Positions 8,911 to 16,800 of a stretch of 45,602 nucleotides of DNA are shown here, one piece after another. How positions within the stretch are numbered: the stretch's first letter is position 1; every line of letters begins with the position of its first letter. The stretch lies in assembly GCA_947481635.1 (NCBI GenBank), contig CANKHJ010000013.1:1-45602 (forward strand), given 5' to 3'. The stretch comes from Bradyrhizobiaceae bacterium. GTDB lineage: Bacteria > Pseudomonadota > Alphaproteobacteria > Rhizobiales > Xanthobacteraceae. Made by a program: the position numbers and the translations under genes. Below the pieces are notes generated by a model. That model was not told the DNA's origin. It saw only the letters and a program-made list of their open reading frames with translations, and searched no databases.

Positions 8911-9176
8911 GGTTTCCTCCGAGGGGACACGGGCCCGAAATGGACGCGGGTGTTATTGCTGATTTTGTCCGATAGAGGCGAAAATACGGTCCAAAGCTCG
9001 ATAAGAGATTCAGCATCATAATCCAAGATAAATCGGTTTTTTCCGAAATTTGCGTTATTTCTTAAAATCGGTACAGTTGGCCGAATTGTCCCGGAGGGCT
9101 TTTCCGGTGCAGTTTGCCCGTCTCAAGCGGCCTGTTTTGGCGTGACGGCTGCGACGGAGGTGCGAGATTTCAGCCT
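8911..9176. promoter_or_regulatory. Divergent control region between XRE regulator and amidase operon
   Basis: A 266-base gap with an AT-rich core (about 8950-9070). It contains the small inverted repeat TCGG-T6-CCGA at 9033-9046 inside the element 9031-9050, which resembles bases 4600-4617 ahead of the ligase operon. A GGAGG at 9156-9160 sits 16 bases before the ATG at 9177, rather far for a ribosome binding site. Autoregulation by the XRE protein here would be typical of the family but is inferred. Confidence 0.5.
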
Positions 9177-10469
9177 ATGACACGCCAAGCTGATGCTCAC
9201 CGGCTGGCCCGCCTTTCGGCGGTACACATCGCACGCATGATCGCCGCTGGAGAGACGACGTCGGAGCAGGTGGTCCGCGGGTGTCTCGACCGCATCGAGG
9301 AGCGGGAGCCCGACGTCAAAGCCTGGGTCACGATCGATCCTGACCTCGCGATCGCACAGGCGCGCAGCCGCGACCGGGAAGCTTCGCGCGGTCCGCTGCA
9401 CGGCGTTCCGGTTGGCGTGAAGGACGTCATCGACACCGCGGACCTCCCGACCCAGATGGGCTCGGCTTTTTATGCCGGCTATCGGCCGAAGGTGGATGCC
9501 GCCTGCGTCGCGCTGGCGCGATCCGCCGGCGCCATCATCCTGGGAAAGACAACGACCGCGGAATATGCCGGCTCGGCGCCGACCGTGACACGCAATCCGC
9601 ATGCGCTTGGCCATACGCCGGGCGGATCGTCGAGCGGTTCCGCCGCGGCGGTGGCCGATTTCATGGTGCCGCTGGCGTTCGGCACGCAGACCGGTGGATC
9701 GGTGCTGCGCCCCGCGTCGTTCTGCGGCGTGATCGGCTTCAAGCCGACCTTCGGACGATTCAATCCGGTCGGCGTGAAGCCTGCCGCGGAAAGCTTCGAT
9801 ACCGTCGGTCTGATCGCGCGGTCGATCGACGATATCGAACTGACCACCGCCGTCCTCACCCGTGATGACATGCGGGTCGCTCGTGTGGCAGCCGCGCCGC
9901 GTGTCGGACTCTGCCGGACGCATCTCTGGTCCACGGCGCAACCGGAAACCCGCGACGCGGTCGACGCGGCGGCGCGGCGTGCCGAGCAGGCCGGCGCGCG
10001 TATCGAGGAGATTGCATGGCCGGCATCGTTTGAAGACCTGACGTCGGCGCGTGCGACGATCAACGCCTACGAGCGCGTGCATGGCCTCGCCTATGAATGG
10101 CAATTCGCGCGTGATCAGATGACCCCGCAGACACGCAAGGTGTGCGAAGCCGGTCTGCAGGTCTCCGCCGCGGATTACATCGCCGCACAGCGGCTGGTGC
10201 GAAGCCGCCGCCTCGACGCCGCGCGGCTGTTCGAGCGGGTCGATGTGCTGCTGACGCCGTGTGTGGCCGGCGAAGCGCCGGCGGGTCTCGATTATGCCGG
10301 CGACCCGCGCTTCCAGGAAATCTGGACGATGCTGCATCTGCCGGCGCTGACATTGCCGACGCATCGCGGGCCGAATGGCTTGCCGGTCGGTATCCAGCTG
10401 GTAGCGCCGATGGACGAGGAACAGCGATTATTCGACGCGGGGCGATGGTTCTTGAGCGTGATGGCGTAA
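9177..10469 (+). CDS. Amidase-signature family amidase
   Basis: A hydrolase of linear or cyclic amide bonds. The Ser-cisSer-Lys triad is plain: Lys82 in GVPVGVKDV, Ser151 in GGSSSGS and Ser175 in GTQTGGSVLRP. The spacings of 69 and 24 residues equal those I recall for malonamidase E2. At 430 residues it is a normal-sized family member, with no signal peptide. The ATG at 9177 is preferred; a TTG at 9114 would add an extra stretch without family character. It heads an operon with CoxG-like and CoxMSL-like genes, so it probably cleaves an amide made during or before hydroxylation of an N-containing substrate. Aspartyl/glutamyl-tRNA amidotransferase GatA is an alternative by homology, but no gatB or gatC is nearby. 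Confidence 0.92.
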   Translation: MTRQADAHRLARLSAVHIARMIAAGETTSEQVVRGCLDRIEEREPDVKAWVTIDPDLAIAQARSRDREASRGPLHGVPVGVKDVIDTADLPTQMGSAFYAGYRPKVDAACVALARSAGAIILGKTTTAEYAGSAPTVTRNPHALGHTPGGSSSGSAAAVADFMVPLAFGTQTGGSVLRPASFCGVIGFKPTFGRFNPVGVKPAAESFDTVGLIARSIDDIELTTAVLTRDDMRVARVAAAPRVGLCRTHLWSTAQPETRDAVDAAARRAEQAGARIEEIAWPASFEDLTSARATINAYERVHGLAYEWQFARDQMTPQTRKVCEAGLQVSAADYIAAQRLVRSRRLDAARLFERVDVLLTPCVAGEAPAGLDYAGDPRFQEIWTMLHLPALTLPTHRGPNGLPVGIQLVAPMDEEQRLFDAGRWFLSVMA

Positions 10470-10503
10470 CATCGCGACGCGGATGGTGGATCAGTAGGCG
10501 GTT

Positions 10504-11139
10504 ATGGAACTGAACAACGCATTTGAGATCCCGCTCTCGCCCGAGCAGGCATGGGCGGTGCTGATGGACATCCAGCGCATCGCGCCCTGCATGCCAGGCG
10601 CGGAGTTGATCGAGATCGTCGATCCCCAGGCCTATAAGGGCAAGGTGTCGGTGCGACTCGGCCCGGTCGCGCTGGCCTTCGTGGGAGTCGCAAAATTCGT
10701 CGAGATCGATGAGGCCGGCAAGCGCGCGAAGATTGAAGCGCAGGGCACCGACCAGAAGGGCCGCGGCGGCGCCAACGCCACCGCGACATTCAATCTGGTC
10801 CCGAGCCCTCAAGGCACGCTGGTTACGATCCAGACGCAGCTCAACCTGTCCGGATCGGTCGCTCAATATGGCCGCGGCACCGGCATGATCCAAAGCGTGG
10901 CGACGCAATTGATCGATCAATTCGCCAAGAATCTTCGCGCCAATCTGCGCGCCGAACTCGCGCAGTCGGAAACGCCCGCAGTTGTCGACGTACCGCCGCC
11001 GGCGGGCGCGCCGACTGAAGCGGTGCTGAACGCTTCGTCACCTTCGCCGCGCCCAGCAGCAAAACCGATCTCCGGCCTCTCGCTGGTGTTTAGCGCGTTG
11101 TGGGCTTCGCTGCGGCGCTCTTTCGGCCGGCCCACATGA
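10504..11139 (+). CDS. coxG: CoxG-like SRPBCC-domain protein associated with molybdenum hydroxylase
   Basis: The first 150 or so residues form a START/Bet v1-like (SRPBCC) fold of the CO dehydrogenase subunit G family, with the characteristic opening PLSPEQAWAVLMDIQRIAPCMPGAE. A Pro/Ala-rich linker follows. The C-terminus (ISGLSLVFSALWASLRRSFG) is hydrophobic then basic, and could anchor the protein to the membrane, as proposed for CoxG recruiting CO dehydrogenase. The 211-residue gene lies between the amidase and the FAD subunit and overlaps the latter by four bases. Since the neighbouring large subunit is not a CO dehydrogenase, this protein probably tethers a different hydroxylase or binds its hydrophobic substrate. 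The family assignment is solid and the role is inferred. Confidence 0.88.
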   Translation: MELNNAFEIPLSPEQAWAVLMDIQRIAPCMPGAELIEIVDPQAYKGKVSVRLGPVALAFVGVAKFVEIDEAGKRAKIEAQGTDQKGRGGANATATFNLVPSPQGTLVTIQTQLNLSGSVAQYGRGTGMIQSVATQLIDQFAKNLRANLRAELAQSETPAVVDVPPPAGAPTEAVLNASSPSPRPAAKPISGLSLVFSALWASLRRSFGRPT

Positions 11140-12023
11140 AGCCGCCGCCTTTCAAATATTATGACCCCACGGCGCAGAACGAAGTGGTCGGCCTGCTGAG
11201 CTCGCTTGAAAATCTCAAGCTGCTGGCGGGCGGCCAATCGCTGCTGCCGATGCTCAACATGAGGTTCGTGCTTCCCGATCATGTCGTCGATCTGAACCGC
11301 GTCGCCGGTCTCGACTTCGTCGAAGCCGACGCGGGCGGAGGCTTGCGGATCGGCGCGATGACACGCCAGCGGACTCTGGAATTCTCCGCCGATGTCGCAG
11401 CGCGTGCGCCGTTGATCCGCGAAGCGGTGCTGCATGTCGGTCACCGCCAGACCCGCAATCGTGGGACACTTGGCGGGTCTCTGTCGCATCTCGATCCGGC
11501 AGCCGAGCTGGTCACGGCCGCGGTGGCGCTCGACGCGGTGGTCGCGCTGCGTGGTCCTGCCGGATTGCGGCAGCTTGCGATGTCCGAGTTCATGCTCGGC
11601 TATATGACGCCCGCCACCAATCCGGACGAAATGCTGGTCAGCGTGACGTTTCCGGCGCTGCCGGCTGCGCATGGCTGGGGCTTTGTCGAATTTGCGCGCC
11701 GCCATGGCGACTTCGCGATTGCCTCGGCCGCCGCGACGTTGGTGACCGATGCGCAAGGTCGCATCAGCAAAGTGGCGCTCGCCTTGGGCGGCATCGGCGT
11801 CGTCCCGCTCCGCATGCCGGAGTTGGAAACAGGTCTGCTGGGCGCGGTGGCGTCGGAAGCCTTGTTCGCGGATCATTGCCGGGCCTGCGCAACGGTCGAA
11901 GCGATGGATGATGCGCTGGTCACCGCCGGCTATCGGCAGCAACTCGCGCCGGTGATGGCGCGACGCGCCTTGATGGCTGCGCTGCAGCGATCCGGCGGCG
12001 GCGCCGCAACGCAGCCTCATTGA
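11136..12023 (+). CDS. FAD-binding medium subunit of molybdenum hydroxylase (CoxM-like), set 2
   Basis: This subunit carries FAD and hands electrons from the 2Fe-2S clusters to the final acceptor. Both family FAD motifs are present: LLAGGQSLLPMLNMR (about residues 29-43) and RNRGTLGGSLSHLDPAAEL (about 107-125). Length is 295 residues, as expected. I chose the ATG at 11136, which overlaps the coxG-like stop by four bases (ATGA) and is followed at once by the family-typical KPPPFKYYDPTAQNE; an upstream GTG-like start at 11100 would add twelve unrelated residues. The gene order M-S-L matches CO dehydrogenase-type operons. A TTG-to-stop junction at 12020-12023 couples it closely to the next gene. 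Confidence 0.93.
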   Translation: MKPPPFKYYDPTAQNEVVGLLSSLENLKLLAGGQSLLPMLNMRFVLPDHVVDLNRVAGLDFVEADAGGGLRIGAMTRQRTLEFSADVAARAPLIREAVLHVGHRQTRNRGTLGGSLSHLDPAAELVTAAVALDAVVALRGPAGLRQLAMSEFMLGYMTPATNPDEMLVSVTFPALPAAHGWGFVEFARRHGDFAIASAAATLVTDAQGRISKVALALGGIGVVPLRMPELETGLLGAVASEALFADHCRACATVEAMDDALVTAGYRQQLAPVMARRALMAALQRSGGGAATQPH

Positions 12024-12034
12024 ACGGACACGGG

Positions 12035-12526
12035 ATGACCGGAGCCTCGCGACGCGCCATCAAACTTCAGGTCAACGGCAAGCCTCATGCGGCCGAGGTC
12101 GATGTGCGTCTCACGCTGGCCGATTGCCTGCGCCAGGAATTCAAGCTGACCGGCACACATCTCGGTTGCGAGCACGGCGTCTGCGGCGCGTGCACCGTGC
12201 TGCTGGATGGGCAATCGGTGCGCGCCTGTCTGATGCTCGCGGTGCAAGCTGATGGCCGCGCCGTCGCGACGGTGGAAGGATTGGCCGGAGCGGACGGAAA
12301 GCTCAACATCTTGCAGCAGGCCTTCAAGGATCATCACGGCCTGCAATGCGGGTTCTGTACGCCTGGGATCCTGATGACCCTGACGGAGTGTTTCGCGGAT
12401 AAGCCCGATCTCACTGAGCAGGACATCCGCGTTGCGTTGTCGGGCAACATCTGCCGCTGCACCGGCTACCAGGGGATCGTCGACGCGGCGATGGACGCGC
12501 TGCGCAAGATGCGGAGTCTTTTGTGA
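12035..12526 (+). CDS. 2Fe-2S small subunit of molybdenum hydroxylase (CoxS-like), set 2
   Basis: This electron-transfer subunit holds two 2Fe-2S clusters. The N-terminal plant-ferredoxin-type domain has Cys45, Cys50, Cys53 and Cys65 (CEHGVCGAC then C). The C-terminal four-helix domain has Cys105/Cys108 (QCGFC) and Cys140/Cys142 (ICRC), the complete ligand set. The ATG at 12035 gives 163 residues, a usual length; the TTG at 12020 would only add five residues inside the preceding stop region. The gene starts 12 bases after the FAD subunit and its stop overlaps the GTG of the large subunit by four bases. It is certainly part of one enzyme with its two neighbours. Confidence 0.94.
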   Translation: MTGASRRAIKLQVNGKPHAAEVDVRLTLADCLRQEFKLTGTHLGCEHGVCGACTVLLDGQSVRACLMLAVQADGRAVATVEGLAGADGKLNILQQAFKDHHGLQCGFCTPGILMTLTECFADKPDLTEQDIRVALSGNICRCTGYQGIVDAAMDALRKMRSLL

Positions 12527-14868
12527 AAAGCCGTCACACCTTCGGTGAACGGGTCAGCCGCATCGAGGATGATGCGCTGCTGACCGGTCGCGGCCGGTTT
12601 GTCGATGATATCGCGTTGCCCGGAATGACGGAGGCGGCGTTCCTGCGCAGTCCCTACGCGCATGCCGCGATCCGGCGCATCGATGTCACGGCGGCTTTGG
12701 CCTTGCCCGGCGTGATCGCGGTTCTGACCCTCGACGATCTACGGCCGTATCTGACCACCGACAAGCTCGCCGTCGGCATGCCGAGCCCCAGCTACCGGCT
12801 CGAAGTCGATCGTCCAATCCTGGCCAGCACCGAAGTCACCTATGTCGGCGAGCCGATCGCGGTGGTGATCGCAACCTCGCGTTACATCGCCGAAGACGCG
12901 TTGAACCTGATCGCGCTCGACGCGGACCCGCTCGAGGTTGTCGCGGATTGCCGCGAGGCGCTCAAGCCGGGTGCGCCGCGCGCGCATCGCGCGCTGCCGC
13001 ATAATCTGGTCGCTGAATTCGATATCACCTACGGCCAGGTCGATGCCGCCTTCGCCGCCGCTAAAACCGTGTTGCGCGAGAAATTCTGGCAGCACCGTGG
13101 CGCCGGGCAATCGATGGAAGGTCGCGGCATCCTCGCACGCTTCGATGAATCCGAGCGGTTGCTGACGCTGTGGAATTCGACGCAGACTCCGAATGTCGGG
13201 CAGCGCCTGCTGGCGGATCTGCTGGGGCTTGAGGAAACCGAAGTCCGGGTGATCGCACCCGACATCGGCGGCGGCTTCGGACCCAAGCTGGTATTCTATT
13301 GCGAAGAGGTCGTGATCGCGGCCGCGGCGATGATCGTCAAGGCGCCGGTGAAGTGGATCGAGGATCGTCGCGAGCACTTCATGTCGACGACCCAGGAGCG
13401 CGATCAATACTGGGATGTCGAGATCGCGGTTGATGACGACGCGCGGGTTCTCGGCATTCGCGGCTCGCTGCTGCACGACCACGGGGCCTACACCGCGCGC
13501 GGGGTCAACATTCCCTATAACTCGGCGTTGACCGTGCCGCTGGCTTACAACGTTCCGAACTATCGCATGGACGTCAAGCTGGCGCTCACCAACAAGGTGC
13601 CGGTCACGCCAATCCGCGGTGCCGGACAGCCGCAGGGCTGTTTCGTGATGGAGCGGCTGCTCGATCGCGTGGCGCAAAAATTGAACCTCGATCGGGCAGA
13701 AGTGCGCCGGCGTAATCTTGTGCGCGCCGACCAGATGCCGTGCACCAAGGAAATCAAGCTGCGCGGCGGCACCTTCGTGGTGCTGGACAGCGGCGATTAT
13801 CCGGCGTCGCAGCAGGCGGCGCTGGATGCCGGCGGATGGTCGGGCTTCGCCGAGCGTCAAAAGGCGGCGCGCGCGCAGGGCAGGCATATCGGAATCGGTG
13901 TCGCGAATTATGTCGAGGGGACCGGTCGTGGTCCATTCGAGCCGGTGCGAGTGCGGGTATCCGCGTCGGGAAAGATCCTGGTCGCGTCGAGCGCGACCGC
14001 GATGGGCCAGGGCACCAAGACCATGCTGGCCCAGGTCGTTGCCGAGCAATTTGGCGGCGAGATCGACAATGTCGTCGTGACCACCGGCGACACGTCGGCG
14101 ATGTCATCCGGCTTCGGCGGCTTCAACAGCCGGCAAGCGGTGATGGCCGGATCATCCGCGCATTCGGCCGCGATGACAGTGCGCGCCAAGGCGATCCAGG
14201 CGGCAAGTCATCTGCTTGAGGCAGCGCCCGAGGATCTCGAGATCGTCGGATCGCGGATTCAGGTTGTTGGGTCGGACCGGTTCATCTCGCTCGGCGACGT
14301 GTCGCGCGCGCTGGCGGGCATCGCCGGCTATCGCCTGCCTGGCGACATGGAGCCGGGGCTGGAGGCGACCGCACAGGTGATCGTGCATGACATGGCGTTT
14401 TCGAGCGGCAGCGCGGTCGCTGAGGTCGAGGTCGATGTCGAGACCGGCGAAGTGCGCGTGAAGAATCTGGTGCTCAGTCATGACTGCGGCCGCATGATCA
14501 ATCCGACCCTGGTCGACGGCCAGGTGATCGGCGGCGTCGCGCATGGCCTCGGCAACGCGCTGTTCGAATGGATGGGCTACGATTCCAACGCCCAGCCGAT
14601 CACCACCAATTTCGGCGAGTATCTCCTGATCACCGCGACCGAGATGCCGGCGATCAAAATCTTGCATTCGGAATCGCCGTCGCCGTTGAATGCGCTGGGC
14701 GTCAAAGGCGTCGGCGAATCCGGCGTCATTCCGATCGCGGCGGTGATCGTCTCGGCGGTCGAGAATGCGCTCGAAGGCCTGAACGTGCGGCTGGCCCATT
14801 GTCCGATCTCGCCGATGGACGTGCTGAAGGCGATTGCCGACGTACGCAAGGCGCCGTCCGAAAGTTGA
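12523..14868 (+). CDS. Molybdopterin-binding large subunit of molybdenum hydroxylase (CoxL-like, non-CO), set 2
   Basis: The catalytic subunit with the molybdenum cofactor (cytosine-dinucleotide form is usual in this family). The 781-residue protein shows DIGGGFGPK (residues 247-255), the active-site loop PIRGAGQPQ (around Arg365-Gly366) and GVKGVGESG with catalytic Glu732. The loop has no cysteine where true CO dehydrogenases bind copper, so it belongs to the broad form II-like group of ring or aldehyde hydroxylases. The start is GTG at 12523 in a GTGA overlap with the small-subunit stop. With the amidase and CoxG-like protein in front, hydroxylation next to a ring nitrogen to give a lactam, followed by amide cleavage, is an attractive but unproven job. 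It converges on the hydrolase gene at 14933. Confidence 0.94.
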   Translation: MKSRHTFGERVSRIEDDALLTGRGRFVDDIALPGMTEAAFLRSPYAHAAIRRIDVTAALALPGVIAVLTLDDLRPYLTTDKLAVGMPSPSYRLEVDRPILASTEVTYVGEPIAVVIATSRYIAEDALNLIALDADPLEVVADCREALKPGAPRAHRALPHNLVAEFDITYGQVDAAFAAAKTVLREKFWQHRGAGQSMEGRGILARFDESERLLTLWNSTQTPNVGQRLLADLLGLEETEVRVIAPDIGGGFGPKLVFYCEEVVIAAAAMIVKAPVKWIEDRREHFMSTTQERDQYWDVEIAVDDDARVLGIRGSLLHDHGAYTARGVNIPYNSALTVPLAYNVPNYRMDVKLALTNKVPVTPIRGAGQPQGCFVMERLLDRVAQKLNLDRAEVRRRNLVRADQMPCTKEIKLRGGTFVVLDSGDYPASQQAALDAGGWSGFAERQKAARAQGRHIGIGVANYVEGTGRGPFEPVRVRVSASGKILVASSATAMGQGTKTMLAQVVAEQFGGEIDNVVVTTGDTSAMSSGFGGFNSRQAVMAGSSAHSAAMTVRAKAIQAASHLLEAAPEDLEIVGSRIQVVGSDRFISLGDVSRALAGIAGYRLPGDMEPGLEATAQVIVHDMAFSSGSAVAEVEVDVETGEVRVKNLVLSHDCGRMINPTLVDGQVIGGVAHGLGNALFEWMGYDSNAQPITTNFGEYLLITATEMPAIKILHSESPSPLNALGVKGVGESGVIPIAAVIVSAVENALEGLNVRLAHCPISPMDVLKAIADVRKAPSES

Positions 14869-14932
14869 ATCTGCCATGACGGATGTGCTCGTCGCCGCCC
14901 GCTGCGGTGGCGTCCGTTTGAAGCCGGTAAGC

Positions 14933-15796
14933 TCAGCTCCGAAGGAATTTCACGATCACGTCTGCGGTCTGCTGCGGTTGATCGGTCTGCACCTGATGGC
15001 CGGCCTTGGCGATCCAATGGAACGGCACCTCCGGCAGCAGCTTTTCGAGCTTGCGGCCGACCTCCGGCAGCGCGAATTCATCATTCTCGCCCCACATCAG
15101 GATGGTCGGAATGACCTTGGCGAGCGCCGGGAGCGCGGTCGTCATGTCGAATTGCAGCCGCAGGATCGGATCGGTCTGCAACAGCCGGTTGGCCTTGGTG
15201 CCGGCGCGGAACGCGTCCATCACGCCCGGGCGGCATGCGGTGTCGTAGCGCAGGTCGATCAATTCGTCGGTGATCTTGTGCTTGGCGACGATCAGCGAGT
15301 CGAGCAGCTTGCGCATTCCCTCGCGGGTTCCGTCATATCCGCGCAACGCCGCCATGCCGGGCGAATGCAGTTCGGGAATGCCCATCGCGCTGCTGATCGT
15401 GGCGGTGCCGATCAGCACCAGCTTCTCGACCTTCTCGGGATGCAGCATCGCATAACGCGCCGCCACCCAGGCGCCCTGCGAATTGCCGAGCAGCGCGAAG
15501 CGATCCAGGCACAGGGCATCGACGAAGTCTTCGAGGTGGTCGACGCGGCTTTGCAGCCCGTAAGGCGAGGGCGCCGACGGATCGGTCAGTCCGAAGCCGC
15601 CGACCGCGTCCGGCGCAAGCACGCGATAATCGCTCGGAAAGGCCTGCATCAGCGGTCCGGCGCCCGCCGCGCCCGATGAGCCCGCGCCGCCGCCATGCAA
15701 TGCGATCACCACTGGGCCGTTCTCGCCGACTTCGGCGTAATGTGTCTTCACTCCGCCGGCCATTACATAGCGCGAGCGCAACGTCTCTGATCCCAT
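14933..15796 (-). CDS. Alpha/beta-hydrolase, meta-cleavage-product hydrolase type (MhpC/BphD/CarC-like)
   Basis: A 287-residue serine hydrolase with HGGGAGSSGAAG (oxyanion loop, residues 34-45), nucleophile Ser106 in GNSQGAW, Asp239 in GENDEF and His267 in KAGHQVQ. The HGGG opening and the GNSxG elbow are typical of carbon-carbon hydrolases that split ring-opened products of extradiol cleavage. It is encoded downstream of the NodB-fold hydrolase and the LigB homologue on the same strand. A route of Rieske oxygenase, extradiol cleavage and C-C hydrolysis, as in carbazole or biphenyl degradation, therefore suggests itself. Plain esterases and haloperoxidase-like hydrolases share the fold, so the specific reaction stays open. 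Confidence 0.88.
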   Translation of the reverse strand: MGSETLRSRYVMAGGVKTHYAEVGENGPVVIALHGGGAGSSGAAGAGPLMQAFPSDYRVLAPDAVGGFGLTDPSAPSPYGLQSRVDHLEDFVDALCLDRFALLGNSQGAWVAARYAMLHPEKVEKLVLIGTATISSAMGIPELHSPGMAALRGYDGTREGMRKLLDSLIVAKHKITDELIDLRYDTACRPGVMDAFRAGTKANRLLQTDPILRLQFDMTTALPALAKVIPTILMWGENDEFALPEVGRKLEKLLPEVPFHWIAKAGHQVQTDQPQQTADVIVKFLRS

Positions 15797-15861
15797 GACT
15801 CGTCCTCAGGTGGTGCCGTCCAGGCGGCAAAGCACGGCTGTCGTCGCGGCTTTACCGACAA

Positions 15862-16740
15862 TCACTTGGCGGGGAAAGACTTCTCGTAATGCGCCCAGAT
15901 GTCGCCCGCGGTCGCGAACCAGACATCCTTCTTGCTGCGCATATGCGCCAGCGCCTTCTTGATGTGCCGCGCGCGGAACGGCGCGCCGGAGAACGGCGCA
16001 TGCAGCACCACGCACATCATGCGGCCGCCTTCGTCCGCGGCCTCATACATCTCGTCGAACTGATCGACCATGACCTGCGCCAGCTCGGGCGCGGTGTAGT
16101 GGCGCGCGATGATGCCGATCAGGTCGTTGACCTCAAGTGAGGTCGGCACCGAGCCGATCGGCCCGTGAATTGTGTTCAGCCGATACGGCTGTTCGTCATT
16201 CACCCAGTCGGCGACGTAACGCACGCCATGCTCGGCCAGGATATCAAGCGTCTCGGTGGTTTCCGACACCGCCGGCCCGAGCCAGCCGATCGGCTTCCTG
16301 CCGGAGAATTTCTCGATCGCCGACAAGGCGCCAGAAATGATCTCCCGCTCCTCGGCAGGGGACTTGCCGTTGAGATGCTCGTTATTGTTGCGCCCATGCG
16401 CCATCAATTCCCAGCCGAGATCGATGCAGGCTTTGACCACTTGCGGATAATGCTCGCAGGCCTGGGAATTCAACGCGACCGATACTGGCAGATCGAGATC
16501 CTTCAGGATCTTGGCGAGGCGCCAGAAGCCGACGCGCGGGCCGTAATCGCGCCAGGTGTGGTTGCCGACATCGGGTGGATTCGCCGGGCGCGCGGTGGTC
16601 AGGCCGACGCCCGAGGTGGTGTCGTCGCGATAATATTCGACATTGTTGGTGATCCAGACCGCCAGCCGCGCGTTGTTCGGCCACGTCAGCTTGGGCCGCT
16701 CCGTGATCGGAATGAACGGGCTGCGCTCGAAATACTTCAT
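15862..16740 (-). CDS. Polysaccharide-deacetylase/NodB-fold hydrolase, PuuE (allantoinase)-like
   Basis: The 292-residue protein resembles the PuuE-like branch of the NodB superfamily, whose members hydrolyse cyclic ureides or amides rather than acetylated sugars. Recognisable blocks are WPNNARLAVWITNNVEYY, the strand SVALNSQACEHYP where classic deacetylases have the Asp-Asp metal motif, ELMAHGRNNNEHL in place of the metal-binding HxxxH-type motif, and IGWLGPAVSETTETLDIL. There is no signal peptide, so it is cytosolic, arguing against a cell-wall role. It lies between the C-C hydrolase and the LigB homologue. Opening a hydroxylated N-heterocycle or a cyclic amide would fit. Family membership is good, but the substrate is a guess. 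Confidence 0.83.
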   Translation of the reverse strand: MKYFERSPFIPITERPKLTWPNNARLAVWITNNVEYYRDDTTSGVGLTTARPANPPDVGNHTWRDYGPRVGFWRLAKILKDLDLPVSVALNSQACEHYPQVVKACIDLGWELMAHGRNNNEHLNGKSPAEEREIISGALSAIEKFSGRKPIGWLGPAVSETTETLDILAEHGVRYVADWVNDEQPYRLNTIHGPIGSVPTSLEVNDLIGIIARHYTAPELAQVMVDQFDEMYEAADEGGRMMCVVLHAPFSGAPFRARHIKKALAHMRSKKDVWFATAGDIWAHYEKSFPAK

Positions 16741-16800
16741 GACATGTCTCGCTGGTCGCGCCGCGCAAATTTCGGCGACGTCGTGTGCCGTTTGCCGGAA

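Noticed and set aside
9177-10469. Amidase as GatA subunit of tRNA amidotransferase
   Set aside because: No gatB or gatC lies nearby and the gene is in a hydroxylase operon; a catabolic amidase is more likely.
12523-14868. Genuine CO dehydrogenase
   Set aside because: The active-site loop lacks the copper-binding cysteine in all three large subunits of the window, so the CO dehydrogenase name would mislead.
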